From NCBI GenBank assembly GCA_030789695.1, contig CM061141.1, positions 279,627,871 to 279,691,870 on the forward strand: DNA of 64,000 nucleotides, written 5' to 3'. The position numbers and the translations under genes are program-made. This DNA comes from Scilla litardierei. Its lineage: Eukaryota > Streptophyta > Magnoliopsida > Asparagales > Asparagaceae. This document shows, piece by piece, positions 23,801 through 33,439 of this stretch. Numbering within the stretch: position 1 is the stretch's first letter; every line of letters begins with the position of its first letter. The notes below the pieces were generated by a model, which did no database searches, was not told where the DNA came from, and worked only from the letters and a program-made list of their open reading frames with translations.

Positions 23801-23911
23801 TTTATAAACTGAAGTCCGTGGTTTTGCAGGTCAGTTGTCCCGTGGATACGATCCTGGACTCACCAGGATTATTACTTGTTCGATCTCCTACACTTGGGAG
23901 TAGCGCTCACA
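20832..23911 (+). repeat. C 3' LTR, long, with internal duplications
   Basis: It starts with TGTGATTTGGGTTGAAT after the purine tract and ends near a block (GTGGATACGATCCTGGACTC) resembling gypsy U5 ends. It contains CCTCTATAAGCATATAG (about 21620), a perfect 8-bp hairpin CCGTGCAC-AAA-GTGCACGG at about 21646-21664, a duplication of about 60 bp (GTAAATAAGTGG twice, 21780-21870) and the tandem repeat at 22334-22850. Boundaries are inferred from a single copy. Confidence 0.5.
22334..22850. repeat. Tandem duplication of about 254 bp in LTR C
   Basis: Two consecutive units begin with GCGTAAAAAATTTAGC (near 22334 and 22588) and share CTTCGGC, GGGCAATTATT, CCAATGGGTCGAAG, GATCATTCGATCTG, AGCATTAAGTG and GATATTCCCAAGAAA in the same order, ending with AAAGTTTCAGTTCCCC. 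They differ at some sites. A smaller related block (AAATTAGCGTAAAAAAT, 22280-22340) precedes them. Confidence 0.85.
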
Positions 23912-25290
23912 CATTTTGAGACGAGTCAGAGGTCAATGACATGAAGAACTGCACCGTGGTGATTCTCATCGGTACTCTCATGTATTACGAAGTAAGAAGG
24001 AAGAACCGAATGAATATTAGAGCGATGATGAACCCAACGGAGGCCAAGGAGAAAGCATTAGCCTTCAAGGCTACTTCTTCATCCTCTGATAGTGAAGAAT
24101 CCGAGAATGAAATGGATTTGGAAGAAATGGCGCAAATGGCAAAGAAGTTCCAACACTTCTTTCGCAAAGGTAAATTTCCTTCCAAATCTAAATTTTATTC
24201 CACTAACAATTCGTCTTCTCTATGTTTTAAGTGTAACAAGCCGAGGCACATCAAGAAGGATTTTTCAATGCTAAGAAACAAAGAAAAGTGGAAAGCACCA
24301 AAGTACCACAAGTCCGACAAATTCAAGAAGGACTAGATGAATTGGTGGGACGTTCGATGATTCAAGCGGAGATTCATCAAGTGAATCCGAGGATGAAAAG
24401 GGTGAGAGTCCACATATGTGCTTTATGGCCCGAGAAGATCCATTTTCTGATGAGAGTGATAGTGATAACGATGAACCCGAGGTAACCATGGATGAACTTC
24501 GTATTTCTAACGAAGAATTATTTTCTAAGTACTAATCTCTTATGCTTAGATATACTAGTTTAAAGAAATCTAATGTTAGCAAATCATCCATGCCATGCAT
24601 AATCAACAATGACACCATTGTTGATACGGTTACACTTGAGAAAGCAAATTTGGCTTCTCAAAATAACATCTTGAGAAATGAGGTGAATTCTCTCAAATCT
24701 CAACCAGATCAAAATTATTCTAAAAATAGTATTGATCTAGCTTCACAACACACACAATTGGGTATTGAGAATGAATCTCTTAAAACCCAAGTGCATGAGC
24801 TCAAAATATGTGTGTCCACTTTGGATACCAGCATTTCTTCTTTCAAGGAGAAATATGAGCTCATATCCTCCCAAGTTAAGAAATTTAACAAAGGGAAAGT
24901 GCAATTGGATGAATTGCTTGCAAACTAATTTTCGGCCACACATCGTGTTGGACTTGGTTATATGCAAGCAAATGCATCCAAATCTCGCACCTACTATAGT
25001 GATGTAACTATAGATTTTACGAGGCCATCCTCTGGTGCATCCACAAGTGGTGTCAAAAATACTATTGGTCGTAAACATACCAAGAAAGCCACCACTTCAT
25101 ACTCTCCTTCTTTTGGCAAGAAACCCACTAAGGGTGGAAGCCAAATGAAAGGTCATGCATATATGTACACCAACACGCATACAAGTAGGAAATCTCCTAC
25201 TTCACATGTGGACACGTATGACACATGCATTTTATGCTCCACACCCACGAACACGTGCAAACCCGCACAATAGAAATACTCATGCACACC
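23912..25290 (+). pseudogene. S3: decayed Sirevirus gag fragment
   Basis: The sequence aligns with residues from about 200 of S2 Gag. Frame 23941-24336 has IGTLMYYEV, DLEEMAQMAKKFQHFFRKG and the zinc knuckle CFKCNKPRHIKKDF, where the last cysteine is lost. Frame 24542-24928 is the coiled-coil region, and 24962-25273 ends with GGSQMKGHAYMYTNT, matching the C-terminal Gag of S2. Several frameshifts separate the parts. The N-terminal 200 residues are missing because LTR C ends just before. Gag forms the virus-like particle in intact elements; this copy is dead. Confidence 0.88.
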
Positions 25291-25707
25291 AAATAGTGAT
25301 GGGAATCGAATCCCACCCCTAAGTGGTTTTGATGTTGAGCACACCAAATAATATTAGTGTACTAACTACACTACAAGTGTGCAGGTTATACGACAAGTGG
25401 TGACTTTATGCATACTCCGAAGAAACTCAACCACACTCAAGACTAAGACGAAATTGGTAGTTCTACATCAAGCACAAGATGAAGTCAGTGCTCAAACCTA
25501 AATGAAGAAGGAACTCAAATTCAGGAGAAGCAAGCTTTCACCAGATCAGCTTCCCGAAGGTCTTGTCATAAGTGTAGTGTATAAGTTCTTAGGATAATGT
25601 TAAAGCCAAAGTATACATAACACACACACACATAAATGATTTCGAAAATAAATGTTTTAAATGTTTTAAACTTTTGAGAGCAATTGCTAGCTTTTTCATA
25701 CCCTAAT

Positions 25708-25885
25708 AGTCAATCTCCATTACACCCAGGAGTTGACTACACTCTTTGCTAGCCAAGTTTCAGAAGAAATTGCTTTGGGAGTCGACTACCAAAGGAGGGA
25801 GTCGACTACCAGCTGGAAGAAAATTTCCAATGAAACACTCTGGGAGTCGACTACCACTCCTAGGGAGTCGACTACCAGCTGGCAA
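25708..25885. repeat. D LTR palindrome cluster (AGTCGACT core)
   Basis: Four copies of GGGAGTCGACTACC occur at about 25779, 25798, 25842 and 25864, in two pairs, with a decayed copy AGGAGTTGACTACAC near 25728. Three of the spacers contain AGG or CAGCTGG. The CpG-to-TpG change in the decayed copy fits deamination. Confidence 0.9.
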
Positions 25886-25980
25886 ATTTCAACGATTTGA
25901 TTTGCTAATTTTATTCTCTTATCCTTGATTTTTGGGACAAAAGTCAAACTTCATTTGAAATTTGAATCCTCTCTTATCAC

Positions 25981-25988
25981 TATAAATA
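25981..25988 (+). promoter_or_regulatory. D LTR TATA box
   Basis: TATAAATA preceded by TTATCAC and followed by GAGGACTC, about 95 bp downstream of the palindrome cluster. A typical plant core promoter context in an LTR. Confidence 0.75.
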
Positions 25989-26782
25989 GAGGACTCTATG
26001 AGATCTTTTTAACAAGAAAAATATTATCATCAAATTGAAAAATCTCTCTTGTGCTAAAATTCTCAGATCTCTTATTCTCAAAGCTCTCGTTATTATTTTC
26101 AGCCAAATCTGTTTTTATATTTTTGAACTCTATCTTTTATAGCGAGTATTTTTTTGAGATCAACTTATTTTATTTGACTATTAAAAATAGTTTTTTCAAA
26201 TACTTGTTCTTCATTTTCATTATTTGAAAGGATTTTTTGAAAACATACGATCTAGATCACAACGAATTATTTCATATCTTTGTGTGATCTAAAGATCGAA
26301 TTTGAATTCTTTTAGCCACGTAAGTAGACTTTGTTATAATTTATTTTGGCTATAGAATTCTGGGTGTAAATCCAAACTCCACTAATCTTTGTGGTAAGTT
26401 GGAAGTCATTCTTATTTTTGGATTGCCCTTTGTTGAAAGGGTGTTGGAAATCCTAGACAAGTCTAGGTGGTTGAAAATCCTGGTCAAGGCTAGGTGTTTT
26501 GGAAATTCTAACGAGTGAAGTTAGGTACTTGTATTTGCCAAGGCAAATAGTGGAAATCTCGTACCGGATTGGTCGGGGACTGGACGTACCCAAGTTGTGG
26601 GGAACCAGGATAAAAATCTTTGTGTTTGTGTTTGATTCTTTCTGTGTTTGTTTATCTTTGGTCTTACATTATTATTTGCTGGTTGTTGTACATCTATTGC
26701 AAAGAATAACTCTCTTTTATCCGCTGTGAATAAAGATATAATATTTGTATTATTTGTAATCTTATCTATCTTATCACTCAGC

Positions 26783-27282
26783 NNNNNNNNNNNNNNNNNN
26801 NNNNNNNNNNNNNNNNNNNNNNNNNNNNNNNNNNNNNNNNNNNNNNNNNNNNNNNNNNNNNNNNNNNNNNNNNNNNNNNNNNNNNNNNNNNNNNNNNNNN
26901 NNNNNNNNNNNNNNNNNNNNNNNNNNNNNNNNNNNNNNNNNNNNNNNNNNNNNNNNNNNNNNNNNNNNNNNNNNNNNNNNNNNNNNNNNNNNNNNNNNNN
27001 NNNNNNNNNNNNNNNNNNNNNNNNNNNNNNNNNNNNNNNNNNNNNNNNNNNNNNNNNNNNNNNNNNNNNNNNNNNNNNNNNNNNNNNNNNNNNNNNNNNN
27101 NNNNNNNNNNNNNNNNNNNNNNNNNNNNNNNNNNNNNNNNNNNNNNNNNNNNNNNNNNNNNNNNNNNNNNNNNNNNNNNNNNNNNNNNNNNNNNNNNNNN
27201 NNNNNNNNNNNNNNNNNNNNNNNNNNNNNNNNNNNNNNNNNNNNNNNNNNNNNNNNNNNNNNNNNNNNNNNNNNNNNNNNNN
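26783..27282. other. Assembly gap (500 N)
   Basis: Exactly 500 N. It should hold the end of LTR D and the reverse transcriptase, RNase H and 3' LTR of element J, several kilobases if J is whole. Confidence 0.95.
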
Positions 27283-28065
27283 ATTCTCCCACTCGAACGT
27301 TCTGATCCTTCTTGATCCCAAGTCTCAAACAAGGATAAGTCTTGACTTATCTCACCCTGTCTTGGAAACTCATTTTCCAAGAAGACAACATCCCTCGATT
27401 CGAATTCTATAAGACCCCCATTGTCCTCTTGACCGACGAAAGCATATCATTTGGAGTTTTCAGCGTATCGGATGAAGATACACTTCCTCCCACGTGGCCC
27501 AAGTTTGCCATATTTGTGAGAGGATAAATGTGCATAAGAGGCACAACCCCAAGGTTTTAGAATGCTTAAGTCTGGAGTTCTATTGTTCCACAACTCATAA
27601 GGAGTAGAACTTACCGACTTCGAGGGTACACGGTTTAAGATGAACGCTGCCGTCAATAATGCATCACCCCAAAAGGTGATAGGCAAATTTGCCTGAGACA
27701 TCATTGATCGGACCATTTCCATCAATGTCCTATTTCTTCTTTCCGCAACACCGTTTTGTTGCGGAGTATAAGGCATAGTTATTTGATGAACTATGCCTTT
27801 TTCATCACATAGTTCCTTAAAACTCGTTGATTGATATTCTCCACCCCGATCGGTTCGCAAGACCTTTATCTTGCGATCTAGTTGATTTTCCACTAAACTC
27901 ATATAGTTTTTGAAGCAAGTTAAAGCTTCATGTTTGTGGGAAATCAAATAGATGTGACCGAAACGAGTGAAATCATCAATGAAGGTGATGAAATAGGACT
28001 CCCCGCGTCTTGTCTTAACATTCATTGGACCGCAAATGTCCGAATGGATAAGCTGTAATGAACTT
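27283..28065 (-). pseudogene. J integrase core and C-terminal part
   Basis: The Ty1/copia integrase joins element DNA to the genome. The catalytic core shows FIDDFTRFGHIY, VLRTDRGGEY (second Asp) and QQNGVAERRNRT (catalytic Glu), then FWGDALLTAAFILNR. The first Asp block (LQLIHSDICGP) lies just upstream in this frame and is separated from the gag-protease frame by a one-base frameshift near 28065. A stop at 27447 follows FIRYAENSK, but coding similarity continues in frame towards the gap (GYAFV-like and FESRDVVF segments on the minus strand). The rest of pol is in the gap. Confidence 0.86.
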
Positions 28066-29587
28066 CGGCCCTTGTGCCAGTTCCAAACGGCTTACGACAA
28101 GTTTTCCCTACAAGACAATGTTCGCAAGTTGACATTTCAACTTTTGAAACATTAGATAGCAAGCCACTTTTGGCAAGTCTATCCATTCTAGTTGGTCCAA
28201 TATGACCAAGTCTTGCATGCCAACAAATGATCTCAGATTCAGAGTTAGAAGCATTTGTCAAATGAAAACTTTCATTAATGGAAGAAGAATCATCATACAT
28301 TGTGTTTAAAACAATTAATCCATTACAAACATTACCAGAACCAATCAAAGAATTATTACAAACAAGGTCAACATATTGTTTATAGAACCTCCACTCATAA
28401 TCTAAAGACATTAACATGACCACGGATACGATATTTCTTCTAATATCTGGAGCAAAGAGGACGTCATGCAATAATAAAGTCCGGCCGTTGTCGAGAACTA
28501 GCTTGCATGTTCCGACGCCTTTGACTTCAACACGAGTGTTGTTGCCGACGTATATCCACTGTGTTCCTTGAGTTATCCTTCGATACTCTACGAAGAACCT
28601 TCTGTCCTTCGCTACGTGGTCTGTGGCCCCTGAATCAATCAACCAAAAATAGTTAGATTCAGCAAGAAACATGGAACTAGAAACACATATGTAACTAGTC
28701 CTACAAGTTACCTTATCACTTCCATCCGTACATGTACGGGCGAAGTGACCGTACTTGTTGCACTTAAAGCACTTGATCTTCTTCAAGTTTTTCTTCTTTG
28801 AGTGCACATTCTTTTGCCACTTTTTGTTCTTAGTCTTCTTTGAGGTTTCCGGTTCTTGCTTTCGTTCGTTCACAAACCTTAAGCGTTTATTCTTCCGCTT
28901 ATTTCCTCCATGTGAGGAACTAGCGGCCACGTGCACTTCTGCACTTGGTTTTGCGGCTTGAATCCGCTCTTCCTCGAGTTCGAGGTGTTTCGATACATCG
29001 CTTAATGTTTTAATGCACTCATTATGAGTGAGATGCATTTTCATGTTATCCCAGCTATCTGGGAGTGAACGAATGACTGCTTGGATCTGCTGTTCATCAG
29101 ACAGCGTAACACCCGCATCCTTTAATTCAGATATGAGATTCGCCATGTGGCGGAGATGCTTTTTCATAGAATGATCTCGCCGCATCTTGTACGAATCAAA
29201 TTGAATATTTAAGGAGCGGAGTTTGGTAACCGAAGTTCCACCAAACTTTACTTCTAGCTCAGACCATATGTCTTTGGCTAGGTCGAATTCCCGAAATAGA
29301 CGCATTATGTCATTGTCCATTGTGGACAGTAACGTAATACGTGCTATTTTGTTCTTTCGAGTCCAAGTATCATAAGCTTCCCGGTCCCTCTTGTGTTGGG
29401 TCGTATTGCCCAACTCAGGTTCTTCCATTATGTTTTGGAGTGTTTCGAGCAAATCTTGCTCCTCCAAAACATATTGGATTTTTATTGACCAAAGTTTATA
29501 ATTGTCGACGTTGATCTTTTCACCTTTGTTAAGCTCTGCGACAATGTTCTTAGAAGCGGTAGACATATTCGATTCAAAAAACTGCAA
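28022..29587 (-). CDS. J Gag, protease and pre-integrase region
   Basis: A 521-residue frame. Residues about 20-230 are the copia Gag domain (UBN2-type; motifs LWSIKIQYVLEE, MRLFREFDLAKDIWSELE). A basic stretch leads to the zinc knuckle CFKCNKYGHFARTC (273-286) for RNA binding. The aspartic protease motif WLIDSGATDH has its catalytic Asp at about 318. The GAG-pre-integrase domain follows with WHARLGHIGPTRM and CEHCLVGK near 455-495. The second methionine (position 29566, MSTASKN) is the more likely start because family members begin with similar residues. The last 13 residues are out of frame because of the frameshift near 28065. Otherwise intact; the element is disabled downstream. Confidence 0.9.
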   Translation of the reverse strand: MQFFESNMSTASKNIVAELNKGEKINVDNYKLWSIKIQYVLEEQDLLETLQNIMEEPELGNTTQHKRDREAYDTWTRKNKIARITLLSTMDNDIMRLFREFDLAKDIWSELEVKFGGTSVTKLRSLNIQFDSYKMRRDHSMKKHLRHMANLISELKDAGVTLSDEQQIQAVIRSLPDSWDNMKMHLTHNECIKTLSDVSKHLELEEERIQAAKPSAEVHVAASSSHGGNKRKNKRLRFVNERKQEPETSKKTKNKKWQKNVHSKKKNLKKIKCFKCNKYGHFARTCTDGSDKVTCRTSYICVSSSMFLAESNYFWLIDSGATDHVAKDRRFFVEYRRITQGTQWIYVGNNTRVEVKGVGTCKLVLDNGRTLLLHDVLFAPDIRRNIVSVVMLMSLDYEWRFYKQYVDLVCNNSLIGSGNVCNGLIVLNTMYDDSSSINESFHLTNASNSESEIICWHARLGHIGPTRMDRLAKSGLLSNVSKVEMSTCEHCLVGKTCRKPFGTGTRAEVHYSLSIRTFAVQ

Positions 29588-30020
29588 AGAGAATGAAAAA
29601 CACGATCAAAATTCTATGCATAAAGTTTCGATTCTTTAAACGCTTGATAAGTTCCTTGGATGCGTTGAAATGTTACTCTAGAATCGAGAAGTTCACTACG
29701 TTCCCAACTACCATCTAGAAGTAACTTTCAAAGTATCCCTCTTACTTATCTCAAGTAAAAAGAAATCAGAAATAATACCCGTATGGTATTAGCAGCGGAA
29801 AAATACTTTGAAAAACATATCTTTCAAAATAGAATAGGTGAGAGTTTGCGCAAAGAATTTTAGCGCAACAATTGCCAAGCCACGAGACCTGTTCTACACA
29901 CCCATGGGTTAGATAACCATGGCCGGATCGTGGTAGGACTTGGAATTCTAAATTGCGCTATCCCGATTTAAGGACGGGACATAACCTATTTGAAAACATC
30001 TTTGTCAAAAATTTGAAATA

Positions 30021-30160
30021 CATTGGCTAATCTCCGTAGAGTAGAGCACAATGTCACAAGTACATTGGCTAATCTCCGTAGAGTAGAGCACAATGACATG
30101 GCTAATCTCGCATGAAGTAGAGCACTATGGCTAATCTTCAAGGAGTAGAGCCCAATGAAA
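30021..30160. repeat. Tandem repeat in J leader
   Basis: Four units share the frame GGCTAATCT, GTAGAG or GAAGTAGAG, and GCACAATG. The first two are nearly identical over TTGGCTAATCTCCGTAGAGT and onward; the third and fourth are diverged. Related words (GTATGGGCTAATCGGCAC) continue to about 30280. Confidence 0.85.
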
Positions 30161-30312
30161 AACTTCATTAAAACGTTAGTCCCGTATGAACTAGTCGGCA
30201 CTGTGGTTAGCCCCGTATGGGCTAATCGGCACATTCGAGTTTGACCAAGGCCTTTTGTCACCCCGTATGGGTCAGTTGGCAAGTTTGCAATCGACCCAGA
30301 CCTTCTGTCAGA

Positions 30313-30346
30313 TTGGTCGACCAAAAACACCAAATTGGTCGACCAA
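30313..30346. repeat. Palindrome pair TTGGTCGACCAA in J leader
   Basis: Two perfect 12-bp palindromes, TTGGTCGACCAA, at 30313-30324 and 30335-30346, 10 bases apart. They fit the paired CpG-cored style seen in the LTR arrays, although this is leader sequence. Confidence 0.85.
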
Positions 30347-30354
30347 TTTTGGTC

Positions 30355-30750
30355 TGCAACATCTTCCCGGCCAGGGCCTCTGCCCTGGCCGGCCAGGGGC
30401 CCTGGCCCTTCGACCAGGGCCTCTGCCCTGGCCGAGGCCGGCCAGGGCCGGCCATGCCCTGGCCGGCCCTGGCCTCTGCCAGGGCCGGTCAGGCCCTGGC
30501 CGAGGCCAGGGCACCGGCCCTGGCCTCTGCCAGGGCCGGCCAGGCCGGCCAGGGCCGGCCCTGGCCTCTGCCAGGGCCGGCCAAGGCCGGCAGGCCGTGG
30601 CCGAGGCTGGCCATTGCCGGCCTGGCCTTGGCCGGCCACTGCCGGCTTGGCCATGGCTGGCCATGGCTTGGCCATGGCCGGTCATGGCCAAGGCCATTTT
30701 GGGCATTGGCCGGCCATGGCCCCTTTGGCCATGGCCGGCCACCCCCTTTG
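30355..30750. repeat. GC-rich GGCCGGCC/CCAGGG minisatellite
   Basis: Nearly 400 bp made of GGCCGGCC, CCAGGGCC and CTGGCCTCTGCC words. The unit CTGGCCTCTGCCAGGGCCGG recurs near 30470, 30520 and 30563; further on it decays to GGCCATGGC words. The block is much richer in G and C than anything around it and has dense inverted repeats. Long ORFs exist in almost all frames of this block, a by-product of its composition. Confidence 0.9.
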
Positions 30751-31211
30751 AATGGGGTTGCCGCACACACTCCTCCCCCTTGATGGGGTGGACGCCGGTG
30801 GTTATTGGCCGTAGCCAACCCCATCCGCTTGGGGAGGGGGGATGCATGGCATGCATAGCCCATTTGGCCATGGTGCACATGCACCAAATTTCCTCTTACC
30901 CGATGGAAATAACTACCATCATCTTCCTCGATGAAGCACCCGTTCGTCGAGAAATTAGTTATTTCCTAATGGCCGTGTGCCAAAAATGAAAAATAACATA
31001 CTACATGAACGGTCGGTTCTTCCCGTCACGGAGAGTTCCTACCATATCTGTAATGATAGAAGACCCTTACGTGAAAAGAAAAACCGCTGCGTTCTCTCCG
31101 TCACGAAGCGTTCCTACCATATCCGTAATGGTAGGATACCCATTCATGAAAAAGACAACGACTCGTTCATAGTTTCGACGGGACGACAGTTTGACCAGGG
31201 CGAACCCATAT

Positions 31212-31224
31212 GGCTCTGATACCA
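31212..31224 (-). promoter_or_regulatory. J primer binding site, initiator tRNA-Met
   Basis: The minus strand reads TGGTATCAGAGCC, complementary to the 3' end of plant initiator tRNA-Met. One base separates it from the LTR. Confidence 0.92.
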
Positions 31225-31225
31225 A

Positions 31226-31629
31226 TGTTGGATCCTGCCAAAACAGAGTTAGGATCGATAATTAAAGTTGAGACTTACGCTTGCGTATGCGGAACGGTAG
31301 TCTCGGAACTTTGCCTTCAGATTCGCCACGACGGATCGAGTCTTCTCACGAACGGAGTAAGGCTACTAAATCCACAATCTAAATCTCTACTTTAGATTAA
31401 GAACTTGGATAGAGGAAGAGAAAGGATTTCTGCAGAGCTTCGCTAGGATGAAGTTGCATGCATGAATTCCATGCAAAAGGTGTAAGAAATGGCTTACCCT
31501 TGGGTCTTATTTATAGCCCCCAAGGTAGTTATTTTAGGGTAAATTGTTCCTTTGGAACAATTTAACTAAGGTGTACCATGATACATGGCACATTGTAAGC
31601 TTAAGTTGTAACATATGCATGGTACAACA
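31226..31629 (-). repeat. J 5' LTR
   Basis: On the plus strand it runs from TGTTGGATCCTGCC, next to the primer site, to GGTACAACA (TGTTG and CAACA inverted ends), about 404 bp. The outer end is inferred from the inverted ends. A TATA box lies inside on the minus strand. There is no palindrome array. Confidence 0.68.
31507..31516 (-). promoter_or_regulatory. J LTR TATA box
   Basis: The minus strand reads CTATAAATAA in the context GGGGGCTATAAATAAGACCC, a typical plant TATA box. Transcription would run towards the primer site. Confidence 0.75.
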
Positions 31630-32231
31630 TAAGCTTAAGATATTCCCCCTTTATTAGCCATATGTCGCATGCACTTATGCATATATAATGCGACTTTCCT
31701 ACTCATCCAGAGATCCTCTCCGCAAGGGAACAGATTCCTTTGCACACGACTTCATGTACGCGACGTTCGAGGTCCGTATTTCCTCGTACATCCCCCACAA
31801 GGGTGTACAAACGTCTTCCATATCCAACACCCGGGTAGTCTGGCGTATCATCCTGGCATCGACCAGAATATCAGGCCCTTGGAACGCTGGTATCACCTTT
31901 AGAGGCAACGTCTCACCACTAAACCCTAAATCCAATCGTACTCCTATCCGTCGGCCATAACAGTGAGAACACATGATAGGTGGAAACCGAAGTCCTAGGT
32001 TTCCTTTTATATCGTTCATCCTTCGTATTCATTTTCTGTGACAAACCAGTGATCGTTCGAGCTAGCTCACCCATAGGGTGGACCGGTTCCTCTTTGACAC
32101 AAGCACAATCACGCCTCCCTGTGTTCGACCCCCAAGCCACACTACAACACCGTGCGCTTGTGGTATAACTATTTAAATCTGGTATCCCCAATCATATTGC
32201 ACACATATAGTGCCAAAACCAGGGGACGTCA
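31630..32231 (+). repeat. K 5' LTR, 3' part
   Basis: AATATCAGGCCCTTGG, ACGCTGGTATCACC and GGCAACGTCTCACC (31865-31920) match AATATCGGGCCATGG, GCTAGGTACCACC and GGCAATGTCTCACC in LTR A. Near the end CCGTGCGCTTGTGGTATAAC corresponds to the U5 box of A and B. The end GGGGACGTCA is set by alignment with A. The left limit is not defined. Confidence 0.7.
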
Positions 32232-32238
32232 AGCTTTA

Positions 32239-32256
32239 TGGCGCAGTTACCGGGGA
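32239..32256 (+). promoter_or_regulatory. K primer binding site (tRNA-Asp), decayed
   Basis: TGGCGCAGTTACCGGGGA differs from the tRNA-Asp site of element A at two of 18 bases. It stands seven bases after the LTR end, as in A. Confidence 0.8.
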
Positions 32257-32410
32257 GGCAATGTGCTTGTTATTTTAGAATCTAATGAACCCTCGAGTCC
32301 AGCTGATATCCCTATCTGGCGATAATTTTCGCACTCTACTTTTTCATTTTTATTTTCTATTTTTATCTGTTTCTATCCCATACTTGCTTCACGGGTGTTC
32401 GTGATTTTTC

Positions 32411-33436
32411 ATGTGCAGGAATATAAGGAGTCTCGACGACTTGATTCCAATTGACCCAGAGATCAACGCCACCCTGAGGCATCTGAACGCAGAGAAGAGA
32501 AGAAGAGAAGAGTCTGCAGCTATGGGGGAGAATGCCCCACCGCAGAAGTCCCTGCTGGAATACTCGATGCTATCCATTGGGTCCACCTCCTCCATCCAAC
32601 CTCAGGCTATTACGGCACAAAGTTTCAAGCTTAAGCCGTCGTTAGTGACATGGATCCAGCAGGATCAATTTTCTGGGGCACCCATGGAGAGCCATATTGA
32701 ACATCTGGACTCCTTCTAGAGAAGTGTGACACATTCCGGATCAATGGTGTCACGACTAAAGCTATCTGACTGAAGCTATTCCCCTTCTCTCTGCAGGATA
32801 AAGCCAAGCAATGGCTTAGGGGAAAGGACCCGAACACCTTCAATACTTGGGAGAAGCTCTCGAATGCTTTCTTGACTATGTTCTTTCCCCCGGGGAAGAC
32901 CATGAAGCTGAGGAGTGAGATCTCCTCCTTTTTCCAGGCCAGCCATGAGTCCCTGCATAAAGCGTGGACGAGATACAAAGAGACGCAGCGGAGATGCCCT
33001 CATCACGAGCTTCCAAAGTGGCAGATTATAAATCTGTTCTATAATGGATTGAGTGATGACTTGAAATCTTCGATGGACGCATCCATATGGCCAGCAACGA
33101 GAGCCTCTTGACCCAGTATATTACGAACCAGGAGAAGATCAACTTGAAGCTGGAGATGGGGCAGAGGGCCCTCACCGACCAAGTAACCCAGCTGGGGTTG
33201 CAGGTGGCGAACCTTCAGATGGCGCAAAACCAATTGCCGGGTCAACCGGAAGTAAATCCAAGGGGACGAATCAGACATTGGCACTAACACATGATCATGC
33301 GAATGTGTCCTCTATCGTCTTGAGAAGCGGTACACAAATTCCTAAAAGAGTGCCCGCTAAAGAACCTGAAGCTCCGTTGGTCGATGGGCGACCAATTGGA
33401 AAAGCTAATAACAACGGAGCTTCGTCATCAAAAGCT
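32411..33436 (+). pseudogene. K Athila Gag, broken
   Basis: Frame 32411-32719 begins with MCRNIRSLDDLIPIDPEI; the match continues in other frames with FPFSLQDKAKQWLRGKDP, FNTWEKLSNAFLTMFFPPGK, then RRCPHH and INLFYNGL (about 32770-33060), the hallmarks of the Retrotrans_gag domain of Athila. Further parts are NQEKINLKLEMGQRALTDQV (from 33087) and SIVLRSGTQIPKR (from 33278), which resembles the start of the protease region. I see at least three frameshifts and one stop. LTR F interrupts the gene at 33440. Gag would form the particle; this copy cannot. Confidence 0.85.
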
Positions 33437-33439
33437 ATG

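Larger units (their letters stand above)
19984..23911 (+). mobile_element. C: 3' end of a Ty3/gypsy-like element with a long LTR
   Basis: After the LTR of B comes 0.85 kb of non-coding DNA with purine-rich runs (20217-20253, 20350-20370), then GCTAGTTGGGGG, a polypurine-like tract, and a sequence starting TGTGATTTGGG typical of gypsy LTR starts. The proposed LTR runs to GCGCTCACA at 23911 (TGTGA and TCACA ends), 3080 bp. There is no coding region, so the lineage is not certain. B interrupts it on the left. On the right it abuts Sirevirus gag S3. Confidence 0.55.
25297..26782 (+). repeat. D: Ty1/copia-type LTR, 3' end in gap
   Basis: AT-rich DNA with no gene. It has a clear TATA box (25981), an upstream palindrome cluster, and near 26560-26625 the block GGTCGGGGACTGGACG with GGAACCAGGATAAAAATC, which resembles the U5 region of LTRs H (60490-60530) and L (55285-55325). 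This sets plus orientation. I place the left end at TGATGGGAATCG, where similarity to Sirevirus gag stops. The right end lies in the gap. Confidence 0.6.
29588..31211 (-). other. J leader between primer site and gag
   Basis: This is an unusually long leader for a copia element. It holds a tandem repeat (30021-30160), two TTGGTCGACCAA palindromes (30313-30346), a GC-rich block (30355-30750) and, further upstream, repeated words such as CGTCACGGAGAGTTCCTACC and CGTCACGAAGCGTTCCTACC (about 31024 and 31100). No supported gene. Confidence 0.7.
27283..31629 (-). mobile_element. J: TNT-like Ty1/copia element, truncated by the gap
   Basis: Read on the minus strand: a short LTR (31226-31629), initiator-Met primer site, a leader of about 1.6 kb with tandem repeats and a GC-rich block, gag-protease and integrase. 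Reverse transcriptase and RNase H fall in the gap. There is one frameshift near the start of integrase and a stop after it. It probably inserted in the LTR of Athila fragment K, whose text begins at its right end. Confidence 0.85.
31630..33439 (+). mobile_element. K: 5' fragment of an Athila retrotransposon
   Basis: The 3' part of an LTR, a decayed tRNA-Asp primer site and a broken gag are in the right order on the plus strand. The fragment is cut on the right by LTR F at 33440 and probably on the left by element J. The rest should lie beyond F. Confidence 0.78.

Noticed and set aside
27342..27527. Plus-strand ORF beside the gap
   Set aside because: Antisense of the decayed integrase C-terminal region of element J.
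30241..30989. Long ORFs rich in Gly, Pro, Arg and Ala on both strands
   Set aside because: They arise from the GC-rich GGCCGGCC/CCAGGG block, which is open in most frames; no domain is seen.
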